Assembly (NCBI RefSeq): GCF_020535565.1
Contig: NZ_CP084758.1
Span: 1,515,501 to 1,579,500, forward strand
Direction of reading: 5' to 3'
Source of the DNA: Shinella sp. XGS7
Lineage (GTDB): Bacteria > Pseudomonadota > Gammaproteobacteria > Burkholderiales > Burkholderiaceae_C
Length of the DNA stretch: 64,000 nucleotides
This document shows positions 50,332-57,864 of the stretch, in pieces (the first letter of the stretch is position 1; each line of letters opens with the position of its first letter). A program made the translations under genes and the position numbers. The notes beneath the pieces were generated by a model. That model was not told the origin of the DNA. It did no database searches and saw only the letters and a list, made by a program, of their open reading frames with translations.

Positions 50332-50561
50332 CTAGGCTGTCCAGTAACCCATTGCCGACGCGTCACGGACGTTAGCGGGCGGAACGGGAGCTGATTCAGC
50401 AGGGGTTTCATTGCGGATGATTGTGGCGCCGACTGCGAGCAACGGCGAGCGCTGCCGAGTCCTGCAGAGGGGGGATTTCTAGACCTTGGTCGCATGGGTA
50501 TACCTAAGACCTGGACGGTGGCGGTCTGTGCTTGAAGTTGAAAACCGGGGGAGTTGACGCC

Positions 50562-50867
50562 GTGGCGAATAGATGGGGAATTCCTAGAAACGTAGAAGAG
50601 GCGGTCTTGAAGCGCGATGTGCGTTGTGTCTACTGCGGCTGCGAGTTCGGCGAGGAGCGCGCGAGGAAGCGGTCCTGGGAGCACATCATCAACGACGTCC
50701 ATATCGCGACGCTCGAAAACATCGCGCTGTGCTGCATTGGCTGCAATGCCTCGAAAGGTGCGAAGCTGCTCACGCAATGGCTTGCGTCCCCAGGCGCGCG
50801 GCGCCGGGGGATTACGGAATCGACCTTGGCGGACGTCGTGCTGGCGGCGCTCAATGCGGCAAACTGA
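50562..50867 (+). CDS. HNH endonuclease-domain protein
   Basis: A 101-residue protein made almost wholly of an HNH domain. CVYCG (zinc Cys22 and Cys25) is followed by WEHIIND, holding the first His of the motif. Then come ENIALCCIGCNASKG, with the Asn and the second zinc Cys pair. The GTG at 50562 has GGGGGAG 9 nt upstream and gives the usual short N-terminus; a TTG 30 bp earlier is less likely. Base composition is lower in GC than the flanks. Stand-alone HNH genes can be mobile or belong to restriction and defence loci, but there is no methylase or nuclease partner apart from the DUF2971 gene on the other strand. Confidence 0.85.
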   Translation: MANRWGIPRNVEEAVLKRDVRCVYCGCEFGEERARKRSWEHIINDVHIATLENIALCCIGCNASKGAKLLTQWLASPGARRRGITESTLADVVLAALNAAN

Positions 50868-50906
50868 TTGCCTTCTGCAGAGTCGTCTATTGGCCCTCAA
50901 CGCCCC

Positions 50907-53549
50907 GTGACATCACCCCTGCCCACAGCATCCCCCGCCGGTCTCAGCAGCGCCGAAGCCGCAGCCCGCCTGGCGCGTGACGGGCCCAACGAGCTGCCCG
51001 CCGCCGCGCGGGACGGGGTGCTGCAGCTGCTGGGCGAGTTGCTGCGCGAGCCCATGTTCCTGCTGCTGCTGGCCTGCGGGCTCATCTATCTGCTGCTGGG
51101 CGATGTGCATGAGGCCCTGATGCTGCTGGGCTTTGTGCTGCTGGTCATCGTGATGACCTTGGTGCAGAAGCGGCGCAGCCAGTCGGCGCTGGCCGCCCTG
51201 CGCGATCTCTCCAGCCCGCGCGCCCTGGTGCTGCGCGACGGCCGGCCGCAGCGGGTGCCGGGCCAGAGCCTGGTGTGCGGCGATGTGGTTCTGCTGGCCG
51301 AGGGCGACCGTGTGCCCGCGGACATCGAGCTGCTGGAGTCCAGCTACCTGAGCGTGGACGAGTCCCTGCTGACCGGCGAGTCGCTGCCCGTGCTCAAGCG
51401 CGCCCGCAGCCCGGACCCGGAGCGGCCCGCGCCGGCGGTGCAAGCGGCGGGCGCGGTGGGCGCGCCGGGCGTGCCGAGCGATGCGGCTACCGCGGACGCC
51501 AGCACCCCGCCCTGGTTGTGCTGTGCGGGCTCGCTCATCACCCAGGGCACGGCGCGCGGCTGCGTGGTGGCCACGGGGCCGCGCAGTGCCCTGGGGCGCA
51601 TCGGCGCCTCGCTGAGCGCCATGGCGGTGGACGAGCACACGCCCATACAGCGCGAGACCGCCCGCATCGTGCGGCGCGTGGCCCTGGCCGGCGGCGCGCT
51701 GGCGGCGCTGCTGGCCCTGGGCTGGGCCCTGAGCCGGGGCGATGCCCTGGGCGGCCTGCTGGCCGGCCTGACCCTGGCCATGGCCATCCTGCCGGAGGAG
51801 CTGCCGGTGGTGCTGACCATCTTTCTGGCCCTGGGGGCCTGGCGCCTGTCGCGGGTGCAGGTGCTGACCCGGCGCATCGCCGCCGTGGAGCTGCTGGGCG
51901 CCACCACGGTGCTGTGCGTGGACAAGACCGGCACGCTCACGCGCAACGAGATGGCGCTGCGCGCGCTGTGGGTGGAGCCCCCCTCGCCCGAGGGCCAGGG
52001 CCTGTTCACCCTGGGGCAGCAGCCGGTGGGCGCCATGGGCCATGGTTTCCATCCGGTGCTGGAGTACGCCCTGCTGGCCAGCCACCGCCGCGCCTTCGAC
52101 CCCATGGAGCAGGCCATTGCCGGCGCGGCCCGGCACTGGCTGCAGGGTTCGGAGCATCTGCACGGGGACTGGAGCCTGGTGTCGGACTACCCGCTCACGC
52201 GCGAGCAGCTGGCCATGTCGCGGGTCTGGCGCTCGCCGGACCGGCGCGAGCTGCTGGTGGCGGCCAAGGGGGCGCCCGAGGCCATCGTGGATCTGTGCCA
52301 TCTGCCGGCCGCGCGGCGCGAGCGCATTGCCGCCCAGGTGGCGGAGCTGGCCGCCCAGGGCCTGCGCGTGCTGGGCGTGGCACGGGCGGTGTTTGCCGCC
52401 GCGCCGCCGCTGCCGGCCATCCAGCACGACTTCGACTTCGAGTTCGTGGGCCTGCTGGCCCTGGAAGACCCGCTGCGGCCCGATGTGCCGGCGGCTCTGG
52501 CCGAGTGCCGGGCCGCGGGCATACGCGTGGCCATGATCACGGGCGACCATCCGGCCACGGCCCTGGCGATTGCGCGCCAGGCGGGCCTGGACCTGTCGGG
52601 CGGTCACCTCAGCGGGGCCGAGCTGGACACCCTGGACGAGGCCGCGCTGCGCGAGCGGGTGGCGCGCACCCAGGTCTTTTGCCGCGTGCGGCCCGAGCAG
52701 AAGCTGCGCCTGGTGCAGGCGCTGCAGGCGCGGGGCGAGGTGGTGGCCATGACGGGCGATGGCGTCAACGACGCGCCGGCCCTGCGCGCCGCGCATATCG
52801 GCGTGGCCATGGGCGGGCGCGGCACCGATGTGGCCCGCGAGGCCGCCGACCTGGTGCTGCTGGACGACGGCTTCGGCTCCCTGCTTACCACCATTCGCTA
52901 CGGGCGGCGAGTGTTTGCCAATCTGCGCAAGGCCCTGGTCTTTGTGCTGGCCGCCCACCTGCCCATCATCGGCCTGGCGCTGGCGCCCCTGCTGATGGGC
53001 TGGCCCCTGATCCTGATGCCGGCCCATATCCTGTTCTTGCAGCTGCTCATCGATCCGGCCTGTTCGGTGGTCTTCGAGGCCCAGGCCCTGGAGCCCGGCG
53101 CCATGCGCAAGCCGCCGCGCCGGCCCGAGGCTCGGCTCTTCGATGCGGGCCTGCTGCGCCTGGGCCTGCTGCAGGGCCTGGGCCTGCTGGGCGCGGTGCT
53201 GCTGGCCTATGGTCTGGCCCCGGCCTGGAGTGCGGCGCCCGAGGCCGGGCGCACGGCGGCCTTTGCGGTGCTGCTGCTGGGCAATCTGGGCCTGATTCAG
53301 GCCAACCGCCGCTGGGCGGGCGGCGGGGCGCCGGCCGAGGCGGCCAACCCGGCCTTCCGCGTGATCGCCCTGGGTGCCCTGCTGCTGCTGGGCCTGGCCC
53401 TGGGTCTGCCGCCGCTGGCGGCCCTGTTCAAGTTCGCCCCGCCCACGCCGGCCCTGCTGGGCGGGGTGTCCGTGCTGGCCCTGCTGGTGTGGGCCTGGTG
53501 CGCCGCCGTGGTGGCGCTGCTGCGCAGGCGGCAGGGGCTGGCCGCTTGA
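50907..53549 (+). CDS. Cation-transporting P-type ATPase
   Basis: An 880-residue P-type ATPase with about eight to ten membrane spans. The actuator domain carries LTGESLPV. M4 has PEEL at 296-299. The phosphorylation site is DKTGT, with Asp339. The nucleotide domain has KGAPEAIVDLC and the hinge TGDGVNDAPAL. M6 reads LLIDPACSVVFEAQ, unlike the calcium or heavy-metal consensus, so the ion is unknown; the PEEL form is common in uncharacterised bacterial P2-like pumps. The start is uncertain: GTG at 50907 is used, and a TTG at 50868 is the alternative; neither has a good ribosome site. It converges on slyX with 3 bp between stops. Confidence 0.9.
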   Translation: MTSPLPTASPAGLSSAEAAARLARDGPNELPAAARDGVLQLLGELLREPMFLLLLACGLIYLLLGDVHEALMLLGFVLLVIVMTLVQKRRSQSALAALRDLSSPRALVLRDGRPQRVPGQSLVCGDVVLLAEGDRVPADIELLESSYLSVDESLLTGESLPVLKRARSPDPERPAPAVQAAGAVGAPGVPSDAATADASTPPWLCCAGSLITQGTARGCVVATGPRSALGRIGASLSAMAVDEHTPIQRETARIVRRVALAGGALAALLALGWALSRGDALGGLLAGLTLAMAILPEELPVVLTIFLALGAWRLSRVQVLTRRIAAVELLGATTVLCVDKTGTLTRNEMALRALWVEPPSPEGQGLFTLGQQPVGAMGHGFHPVLEYALLASHRRAFDPMEQAIAGAARHWLQGSEHLHGDWSLVSDYPLTREQLAMSRVWRSPDRRELLVAAKGAPEAIVDLCHLPAARRERIAAQVAELAAQGLRVLGVARAVFAAAPPLPAIQHDFDFEFVGLLALEDPLRPDVPAALAECRAAGIRVAMITGDHPATALAIARQAGLDLSGGHLSGAELDTLDEAALRERVARTQVFCRVRPEQKLRLVQALQARGEVVAMTGDGVNDAPALRAAHIGVAMGGRGTDVAREAADLVLLDDGFGSLLTTIRYGRRVFANLRKALVFVLAAHLPIIGLALAPLLMGWPLILMPAHILFLQLLIDPACSVVFEAQALEPGAMRKPPRRPEARLFDAGLLRLGLLQGLGLLGAVLLAYGLAPAWSAAPEAGRTAAFAVLLLGNLGLIQANRRWAGGGAPAEAANPAFRVIALGALLLLGLALGLPPLAALFKFAPPTPALLGGVSVLALLVWAWCAAVVALLRRRQGLAA

Positions 53550-53552
53550 ACA

Positions 53553-53819
53553 TCAGTAATGCGGCGGCAACTCCTCCCGCAGGCTCCGCACCGTTGCCCC
53601 ACCCCCATCCCCCGAGCCCTGCTGATGTTTCAGGTCCTGCAGCTGCCGGGCCAGCAGCTCGATGTGCTGCTGCTGGCGGGCCACGATCTCGTTGAGGTGG
53701 TCCACCAGGTCTTCGGCAAAGCTGGCCTTGATCTCCAGCTCGGTCACGCGCTGCTCCAGCTGCGCCAGCGGCGACTCGGGGCTGTGTTGTTCGGGGGGCT
53801 GCGGCTTCTCGGTCGTCAT
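53553..53819 (-). CDS. slyX: SlyX-family protein
   Basis: An 88-residue coiled-coil protein. The heptad segment LEQRVTELEIKASFAEDLVDHLNE, read in two pieces, and the terminal ELPPHY are characteristic of SlyX, a small conserved protein of unknown function. The start MTTEKPQ at 53819 is chosen because the remaining upstream frame lacks conservation. It is convergent with the P-type ATPase gene and divergent from the 47-residue membrane protein gene 94 bp away. Confidence 0.88.
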   Translation of the reverse strand: MTTEKPQPPEQHSPESPLAQLEQRVTELEIKASFAEDLVDHLNEIVARQQQHIELLARQLQDLKHQQGSGDGGGATVRSLREELPPHY

Positions 53820-53913
53820 GCCGGTATTGGACCGCAGAAGCGCGGGCCGGCGTGAACAAGTGCACGGCGGCTGGCCGGGGCACCGCCGTGGCGCCCCTAG
53901 CATCGCGGCCACC

Positions 53914-54057
53914 ATGAAACTGATCATTTACATCTTCGGCGCCATCCTGATCTGCAGCCTGCTGGGCGCCCTGGTGGCCAACCGCGCCATGAAGACGGCC
54001 CTGCTGGTGGCCACGGGCGCGCTCTCGCTCTACGGCATCTTCAGGCTGGTGGGCTGA
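53914..54057 (+). CDS. 47-residue hydrophobic small protein
   Basis: A short gene encoding MKLIIYIFGAILICSLLGAL followed by VANRA and a second hydrophobic stretch (TALLVATGALSLYGIF), so it probably forms two small membrane helices or a helical hairpin. Codon bias is host-like. No strong ribosome site is seen (GGCC precedes the ATG). The last 72 bp, including the stop, are repeated perfectly at 54838-54909, beyond sodC. Family unknown. The protein is real on coding style and hydrophobic pattern, but this is not certain. Confidence 0.55.
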   Translation: MKLIIYIFGAILICSLLGALVANRAMKTALLVATGALSLYGIFRLVG

Positions 54058-54058
54058 G
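53987..54058 (+). repeat. 72-bp direct repeat, copy 1 (3' end of the 47-residue gene)
   Basis: It is identical over 72 bp to 54838-54909. It starts CCATGAAGACGG and ends GGGCTGAG. It encodes the C-terminal half of the small membrane protein with its stop codon. The repeat spacing is 851 bp, enclosing sodC. Confidence 0.95.
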
Positions 54059-54071
54059 GCCGCGCGGCCTC
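54056..54071. terminator. Bidirectional hairpin between the small gene and sodC
   Basis: GAGGCCGCGCGGCCTC is a perfect 16-bp palindrome placed between the two convergent stops (54057 and 54092). It may end both transcripts. No T-run is present on either side. Confidence 0.35.
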
Positions 54072-54091
54072 GGCACCGGCCTTGGCATCCC

Positions 54092-54658
54092 TCAGCCGCC
54101 CGCGATTACGCCGCAGCCCACGCGGGCGCCGCCGCCGCCCAGGGGCGCGGGATGGTCGGCATGGTTGTCGCCGCCGGCATGGACCATCAGGGCGCGGCCC
54201 TGGACCTCGGCCAGGCGCTTGAGGCGCGGGGCCAGCACGGGCTGCTGGGCGCGGCCTTCGCCGTCCACGTACAGCGGCGGCAGATCGCCCAGATGGTTGT
54301 CATCGCGCCAGGGCTCGCCATGCTTTTTGCTGCCGCTGGGGTCGTAGTGGCCGCCGGCCGCCAGGGCGGGCACGAGCTGGCCGTTCTGCTCGGCCGGCGC
54401 GCAGCTGGGCTTCTCGTGCACATGAAAGCCGTGCAGGCCCGGCGCCAGGCCGCTGAGTGCGGGGTAGAAGGCCAGGCCGTAGGCCGTTTCCACAATGCGC
54501 ACCTGGCCCAGCGGGGTCTCGGCGCTCTCGGCCGCGGTGCTGGCGGTCTTGAGCGCCACGGTCATTTCGGCGGCCCGGACAGGGGGGCTCACCAGGGCGA
54601 GGGTGGCGAGCAGCGCCGTGGCGCCGAGGACGGTGGTGGACCTGGGATGGGAACGCAT
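54092..54658 (-). CDS. sodC: Periplasmic Cu/Zn superoxide dismutase
   Basis: A 188-residue enzyme that dismutates superoxide in the periplasm. The signal peptide ends near VRAAE (about residue 29). The copper/zinc ligands are visible in [11 protein letters not shown] (two His), [13 protein letters not shown] (bridging and zinc His), [13 protein letters not shown] (zinc Asp) and [11 protein letters not shown] (copper His). The disulfide pair is Cys in KPSC and RVGCG. AAGGAG lies 7 nt before the ATG at 54658. The gene with its flanks is bracketed by a perfect 72-bp direct repeat, so it could be lost by recombination between the copies. Confidence 0.95.
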   Translation of the reverse strand: MRSHPRSTTVLGATALLATLALVSPPVRAAEMTVALKTASTAAESAETPLGQVRIVETAYGLAFYPALSGLAPGLHGFHVHEKPSCAPAEQNGQLVPALAAGGHYDPSGSKKHGEPWRDDNHLGDLPPLYVDGEGRAQQPVLAPRLKRLAEVQGRALMVHAGGDNHADHPAPLGGGGARVGCGVIAGG

Positions 54659-54837
54659 GGCGGTACTCCTTGGCTGCGTTTCGGGAAACAAGCGAGGCGG
54701 AAGAGAGGCGGTGTGTCTGGTGCTTGTGCCGCCATTCTTGCGAGCCGGGTCGCGTGCGTCCGTCCTGCAGCTTGGGGATGGCCGTCCCCTGCCCGGGGTT
54801 CAAGGCGTAGCGTCGGGTGGCAGCAGCAGCGCCTTTC

Positions 54838-54909
54838 CCATGAAGACGGCCCTGCTGGTGGCCACGGGCGCGCTCTCGCTCTACGGCATCTTCAGGCTGG
54901 TGGGCTGAG
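54838..54909 (+). repeat. 72-bp direct repeat, copy 2 (truncated small gene)
   Basis: An exact copy of 53987-54058. Only the ATG-to-stop segment for 22 residues (MKTALLVATGAL...) is present. The N-terminal half of the small gene is absent, and no ribosome site precedes it, so it is probably a remnant. The 23 bp at its left junction (54826-54848) match 55942-55964 at 22 of 23 positions. Confidence 0.95.
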
Positions 54910-55100
54910 CCGGCCTGCACCGTGTTGACCCGAGCGAAGCGCCAGGGCACGCGTCAGCCGGGCTCTGGACGCGTGGGCATTCGGCGCTGTCCCCTGTAGC
55001 CGGGGCAGGCGAGGTGAGTCTCTTTGAAGGCCTGCACAATGCGCGGCACGAGTCAGCCCAGAGTGTCTGGGCACGGGCCTGAACATCAGGGAGGGAGCTT

Positions 55101-55970
55101 ATGAAGAAGATCCTTTTGCTCGCTTCGGCGGGCCTCGTCAGTCTGGGTGCCCAGGCGCAGCACGGCATATCGTCCAGTGCAAGCTGTGGCTCTTTGATCT
55201 CCAGTTCTCCGACGGCCTGCCAACGAGACGTGGGCGCGGCCAGGGATTCGGCCAAGGCTTTTGCCGACTTCGGCGTGCTCCGCGCCTATGCCCAGGCCGA
55301 ACAGCTTGCAGCCTTGCCGGGAGGCTCGAGCTCCTTCGCGACGGCCACGGCGCGCTTTTACGACACGGTGACCATCTCATCGCCGAATCTGGCGGGTCAG
55401 TCGGGAAGTGTCACCTTCCGCATGCCGGTGGACTACAGCTTCACCACGTATCTCGACGGCGGCTTGGTCAGCACGGCCACCCTGGCCGGACGTGTGGCCA
55501 TCGGTGCCTCGTCCAGGCCGCAGGAACTGAACAATTCGCGGCTCAATGTCGAGGTGCGGCACACATCGGCGGGCCAGGTCCTCACGCGCAGTGAAACCGA
55601 GAAGCCCGGCACGGACCGCAACAACGGCATCATCGAGCTCAATTACAGCTTTGTGTTCGGTGTGCCATTCCAGCTGAATGCATCTCTAGATGCCACCGCG
55701 ACGGCGGCCGGCGTCAAGGCCGGTGCCACGATGAACGCTTACCAGTCCGCAATCTGGGGCGGCGTGGCTTCCTTGAGCAACGCGGCTGGCCAGGCGGTGC
55801 CCTACAGCATGAGTTCGTCCTCGGGTTTTGACTACCGGCTGCCCTACGCGGCGCCGGTACCAGAGCCCTCGACATGGCTGCTGCTGGCGGCGGGGCTGGG
55901 TGTGCTGCCGATGTGCCGCCGCCGTTACGGCGTTGCGGCGCGCAGCGCCTTTTCCATGAAGACGCTGTAA
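55101..55970 (+). CDS. PEP-CTERM sorted exported protein
   Basis: A 289-residue protein with a short signal peptide (KKILLLASAGLVSLGAQAQ, cleavage near residue 20) and a beta-rich middle with many Ser, Thr and Ala. A PEP-CTERM signal VPEPSTWLLLAAGLGVLP precedes CRRRYG. The GGGAGGGAG ribosome site is strong. After the Arg cluster the frame continues 13 codons (VAARSAFSMKTL), overlapping the convergent GNAT gene by 46 bp; a typical protein of this class ends just after the Arg cluster. Codon bias is somewhat weaker than that of the neighbours. Its function in the surface set is unknown. Confidence 0.82.
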   Translation: MKKILLLASAGLVSLGAQAQHGISSSASCGSLISSSPTACQRDVGAARDSAKAFADFGVLRAYAQAEQLAALPGGSSSFATATARFYDTVTISSPNLAGQSGSVTFRMPVDYSFTTYLDGGLVSTATLAGRVAIGASSRPQELNNSRLNVEVRHTSAGQVLTRSETEKPGTDRNNGIIELNYSFVFGVPFQLNASLDATATAAGVKAGATMNAYQSAIWGGVASLSNAAGQAVPYSMSSSSGFDYRLPYAAPVPEPSTWLLLAAGLGVLPMCRRRYGVAARSAFSMKTL

Positions 55971-56425
55971 GGGTCTTCGGGGTAGTCGCCAAAAGGGCCG
56001 CGGCGCTGGTAGCCGCAGGCGGCGTAGAGCGCCAGGGCCTCGGTCTGGTAGGGGCCGGTTTCCAGGCGCATGAAGGCGCAGCCGGCGGCCCGGGCCTCGG
56101 CTTCCAGCCGGGCCAGCAGGCGGCGTGCCAGGCCCTGGCCGCGTGCGCTGGGGTGCACGAACATGCGCTTGAGCTCGCCGTGCTCCGTGCCCAGCAGCAC
56201 GGCGCCGCAGCCCAGGGCCGGGCCCGGGGCGCCGTCGCGCTCTTCCGCCGCGCGGGCCACGGCAAAACGCACCTGGGGCGCCATCAGGCCGGCCAGGTCC
56301 AGGGCGTAGATGCTCTCGGGTGGGTAGAGCGTGCGCTGGTAGGCGTCCAGCTCGGCAATGAGCTGCAGGATCTCGGGCTGGTCGGGGGACTCGAGCCGGA
56401 TGCGGATGAGGGGCGGGTTCGTCAT
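55925..56425 (-). CDS. GNAT-family N-acetyltransferase
   Basis: A 166-residue GNAT acetyltransferase. Beta-4 and the acetyl-CoA loop read LKRMFVHPSARGQGLARRLL (about 85-104), with the RGQGLA pyrophosphate loop. ALYAACGYQRRGPFGDYPEDPYSVFM is the typical ending of the PaiA-like group that uses small-molecule acceptors. It lies 5 bp downstream of the haloacid dehalogenase gene and is probably co-transcribed. The 3' end overlaps the PEP-CTERM gene by 46 bp. Confidence 0.9.
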   Translation of the reverse strand: MTNPPLIRIRLESPDQPEILQLIAELDAYQRTLYPPESIYALDLAGLMAPQVRFAVARAAEERDGAPGPALGCGAVLLGTEHGELKRMFVHPSARGQGLARRLLARLEAEARAAGCAFMRLETGPYQTEALALYAACGYQRRGPFGDYPEDPYSVFMEKALRAATP

Positions 56426-56430
56426 GGGGC

Positions 56431-57153
56431 TCAGGCAAGCAAGAGCTTTGCCAGGGCGGCCAGATCGGCGGCCTGCCAGTCCACCGGGGCGCCGGGCTCG
56501 GTCTCGCCACGGCCTGGGCCATGCTCGTCGGGCCGGGCGATGAAGGCGGTGGCCAGGCCGGCCGCGGCAGCGGCCACCAGATCGCTGCCATGGGCGGCCA
56601 CCATCAGCACCTGGGCGGGCGCCATGTCCAGGGCCGCGGCGGCGGCCAGGTAGACGCCGGGCTTGGGCTTGTAGTCCCGGGCAATCTCGGCGCCCAGGAT
56701 GGCGTCCCAGTGCCAGCCGTTGTGGCGGGCCAGGCGGGCCATCAGGGAGATATTGCCGTTGGAGCAGGGCGCCAGCAGATAGCCGCCCGCGCGCAGGCGC
56801 TGCAGGGCGGGGCCCACCTCAGGCCAGGCGTCCAGCCGGTGCCAGGCGGTGTTCAGGCGCTGGCGCCGGGCCTCGTCCACCAGGGCACCCCAGGGCTGGC
56901 GGGCCAGCACGATATCCAGATTGCGGCGGTGCAGGGCATCGAGCCGGGTGTAGGGCAGCTGGCCGCTGCGCACCGCCTCCATGGCACCCTGGTATTCGCC
57001 GCGCCAGGCGTCGGCAAAGGCCAGCCAGTCGGTGTCGGGCGGGACCAGCGCGGCCAGGTGCTGGCGGGCTTCGCGGGCGACAGAACTGCGCCAGTCCACC
57101 AGGGTGCCGAACACATCGAACACCAGGGCCTGGATCTCACGGGGCTGGGGCAT
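56431..57153 (-). CDS. Haloacid dehalogenase type II
   Basis: A 240-residue HAD hydrolase of the L-2-haloacid dehalogenase type. The nucleophile motif VFDVFGTLVDWR puts the catalytic Asp near residue 13. APCSNGNISLMARL is motif II, Lys of DYKPKPGVY is motif III and the closing MVAAHGSDLVAAAAAG is motif IV. The cap domain is of the dehalogenase class. It may act on 2-haloacids or serve another phosphatase role. It is the first gene of a pair with the GNAT. Confidence 0.88.
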   Translation of the reverse strand: MPQPREIQALVFDVFGTLVDWRSSVAREARQHLAALVPPDTDWLAFADAWRGEYQGAMEAVRSGQLPYTRLDALHRRNLDIVLARQPWGALVDEARRQRLNTAWHRLDAWPEVGPALQRLRAGGYLLAPCSNGNISLMARLARHNGWHWDAILGAEIARDYKPKPGVYLAAAAALDMAPAQVLMVAAHGSDLVAAAAAGLATAFIARPDEHGPGRGETEPGAPVDWQAADLAALAKLLLA

Positions 57154-57333
57154 GGGCGGCGCTCCGGCTGCAAGGATGGGCCGGCCAGGATAGGGCCAAT
57201 CGGCCGCCCGCCATCTTTAACTTGCGAAACACAAGCCTGACCGTGCGGCAATCGCCGCTTCAGCCGCGGCGGCGACAGTGGCCCTCAGTACTCCGCGATC
57301 TCCAGCGATCCCCGCGCCGATGAGGAGCCTGCC

Positions 57334-57534
57334 ATGAGCCCGTCGCCCCAGCCGCCCGCCACACACCGCGATGCCCGCCCCGCCCCGGACGCTGCCCGCC
57401 TGAGCCGGGTGGAAGCCCTGCTGCGCCGGGCCGAGCCCTTTGCCCCACCGCCGCACGACGCCCGCCGCGAGGCCTGGCTGGGCCTGCTGCCCCTGGGCGT
57501 GGCCCTGCTGGGCTTTGCCTTCGCCCTGGTTTGA
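57334..57534 (+). CDS. 66-residue small membrane protein
   Basis: A short protein with a Pro/Ala/Arg-rich soluble N-terminus and one C-terminal hydrophobic helix (LGLLPLGVALLGFAFALV) that ends at the C-terminus, so it is probably a tail-anchored inner-membrane protein. GAGGAG lies 7 nt upstream of the ATG, the best support for its being a gene. Family unknown. The 158 bp after its stop (57535-57692) contain only a short GC palindrome (57558-57569) and no gene; then the riboswitch begins. Confidence 0.6.
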   Translation: MSPSPQPPATHRDARPAPDAARLSRVEALLRRAEPFAPPPHDARREAWLGLLPLGVALLGFAFALV

Positions 57535-57692
57535 GGCGGCGGCCCTGGGCGCGTCTGGAGCGGCCGCTCTAGGGCCGGGGCGAGCGTGAATTCTCCGCAG
57601 GGTCCTGCGCGCACATGTAAGCGCGAAGGCCGGGCTTGCGCCGCGACGGGTTCGTAACAGGTAGTATCCCGGTCTGCGGCTGGATACCCTTT

Positions 57693-57799
57693 GGCCGCGA
57701 TGAACACGGCACACCCGGTCTGAAAAGCGGGGTCGCAAAGCCACCGGTCTACAGCCCCGACAACAGCGGGTCATGACAGCGGGGTTGCCGGGCGCGGCC
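57693..57799 (+). promoter_or_regulatory. Cyclic-di-GMP-I (GEMM-I) riboswitch
   Basis: The closing stem P1 is GGCCGCG (57693-57699) with CGCGGCC (57793-57799). Conserved GEMM-I elements follow in order: CACGGCACACC (57705-57715), GAAAA tetraloop-like turn (57722-57726), CGCAAAGCC (57734-57742) with CCGGTCTA, and AGCGGGGTTGCC near the 3' end. The G aligned with Vc2 G20 is 57709, which favours c-di-GMP over cGAMP. The base aligned with A47 (57733) is T. It lies 65 nt before a GGDEF-EAL gene. The 3' P1 strand GGGCGCGG (57790-57797) can also pair with CCGCGCCC (57848-57855) close to the start codon. Confidence 0.88.
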
Positions 57800-57864
57800 T
57801 GCCGAGCGTCCGTTCTTGCGCGCCCGCGCCGGGCCCCTCGCGAAGTCCCGCGCCCGCGCGCTCC

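Noticed and set aside
50321-50390. Integron attC site next to the DUF2971 gene
   Set aside because: GCCTAAC and a later GTTAG are present, but the second heptamer reads GTTAGCG. The inner boxes (GTCC/GGAC) have a 6-nt spacer on one side and none on the other. There is no integrase gene. The similarity is suggestive only.
57558-57569. GAGCGGCCGCTC palindrome as a terminator after the 66-residue gene
   Set aside because: The palindrome has no loop or T-run and is short; in 70% GC DNA such sequences arise often.
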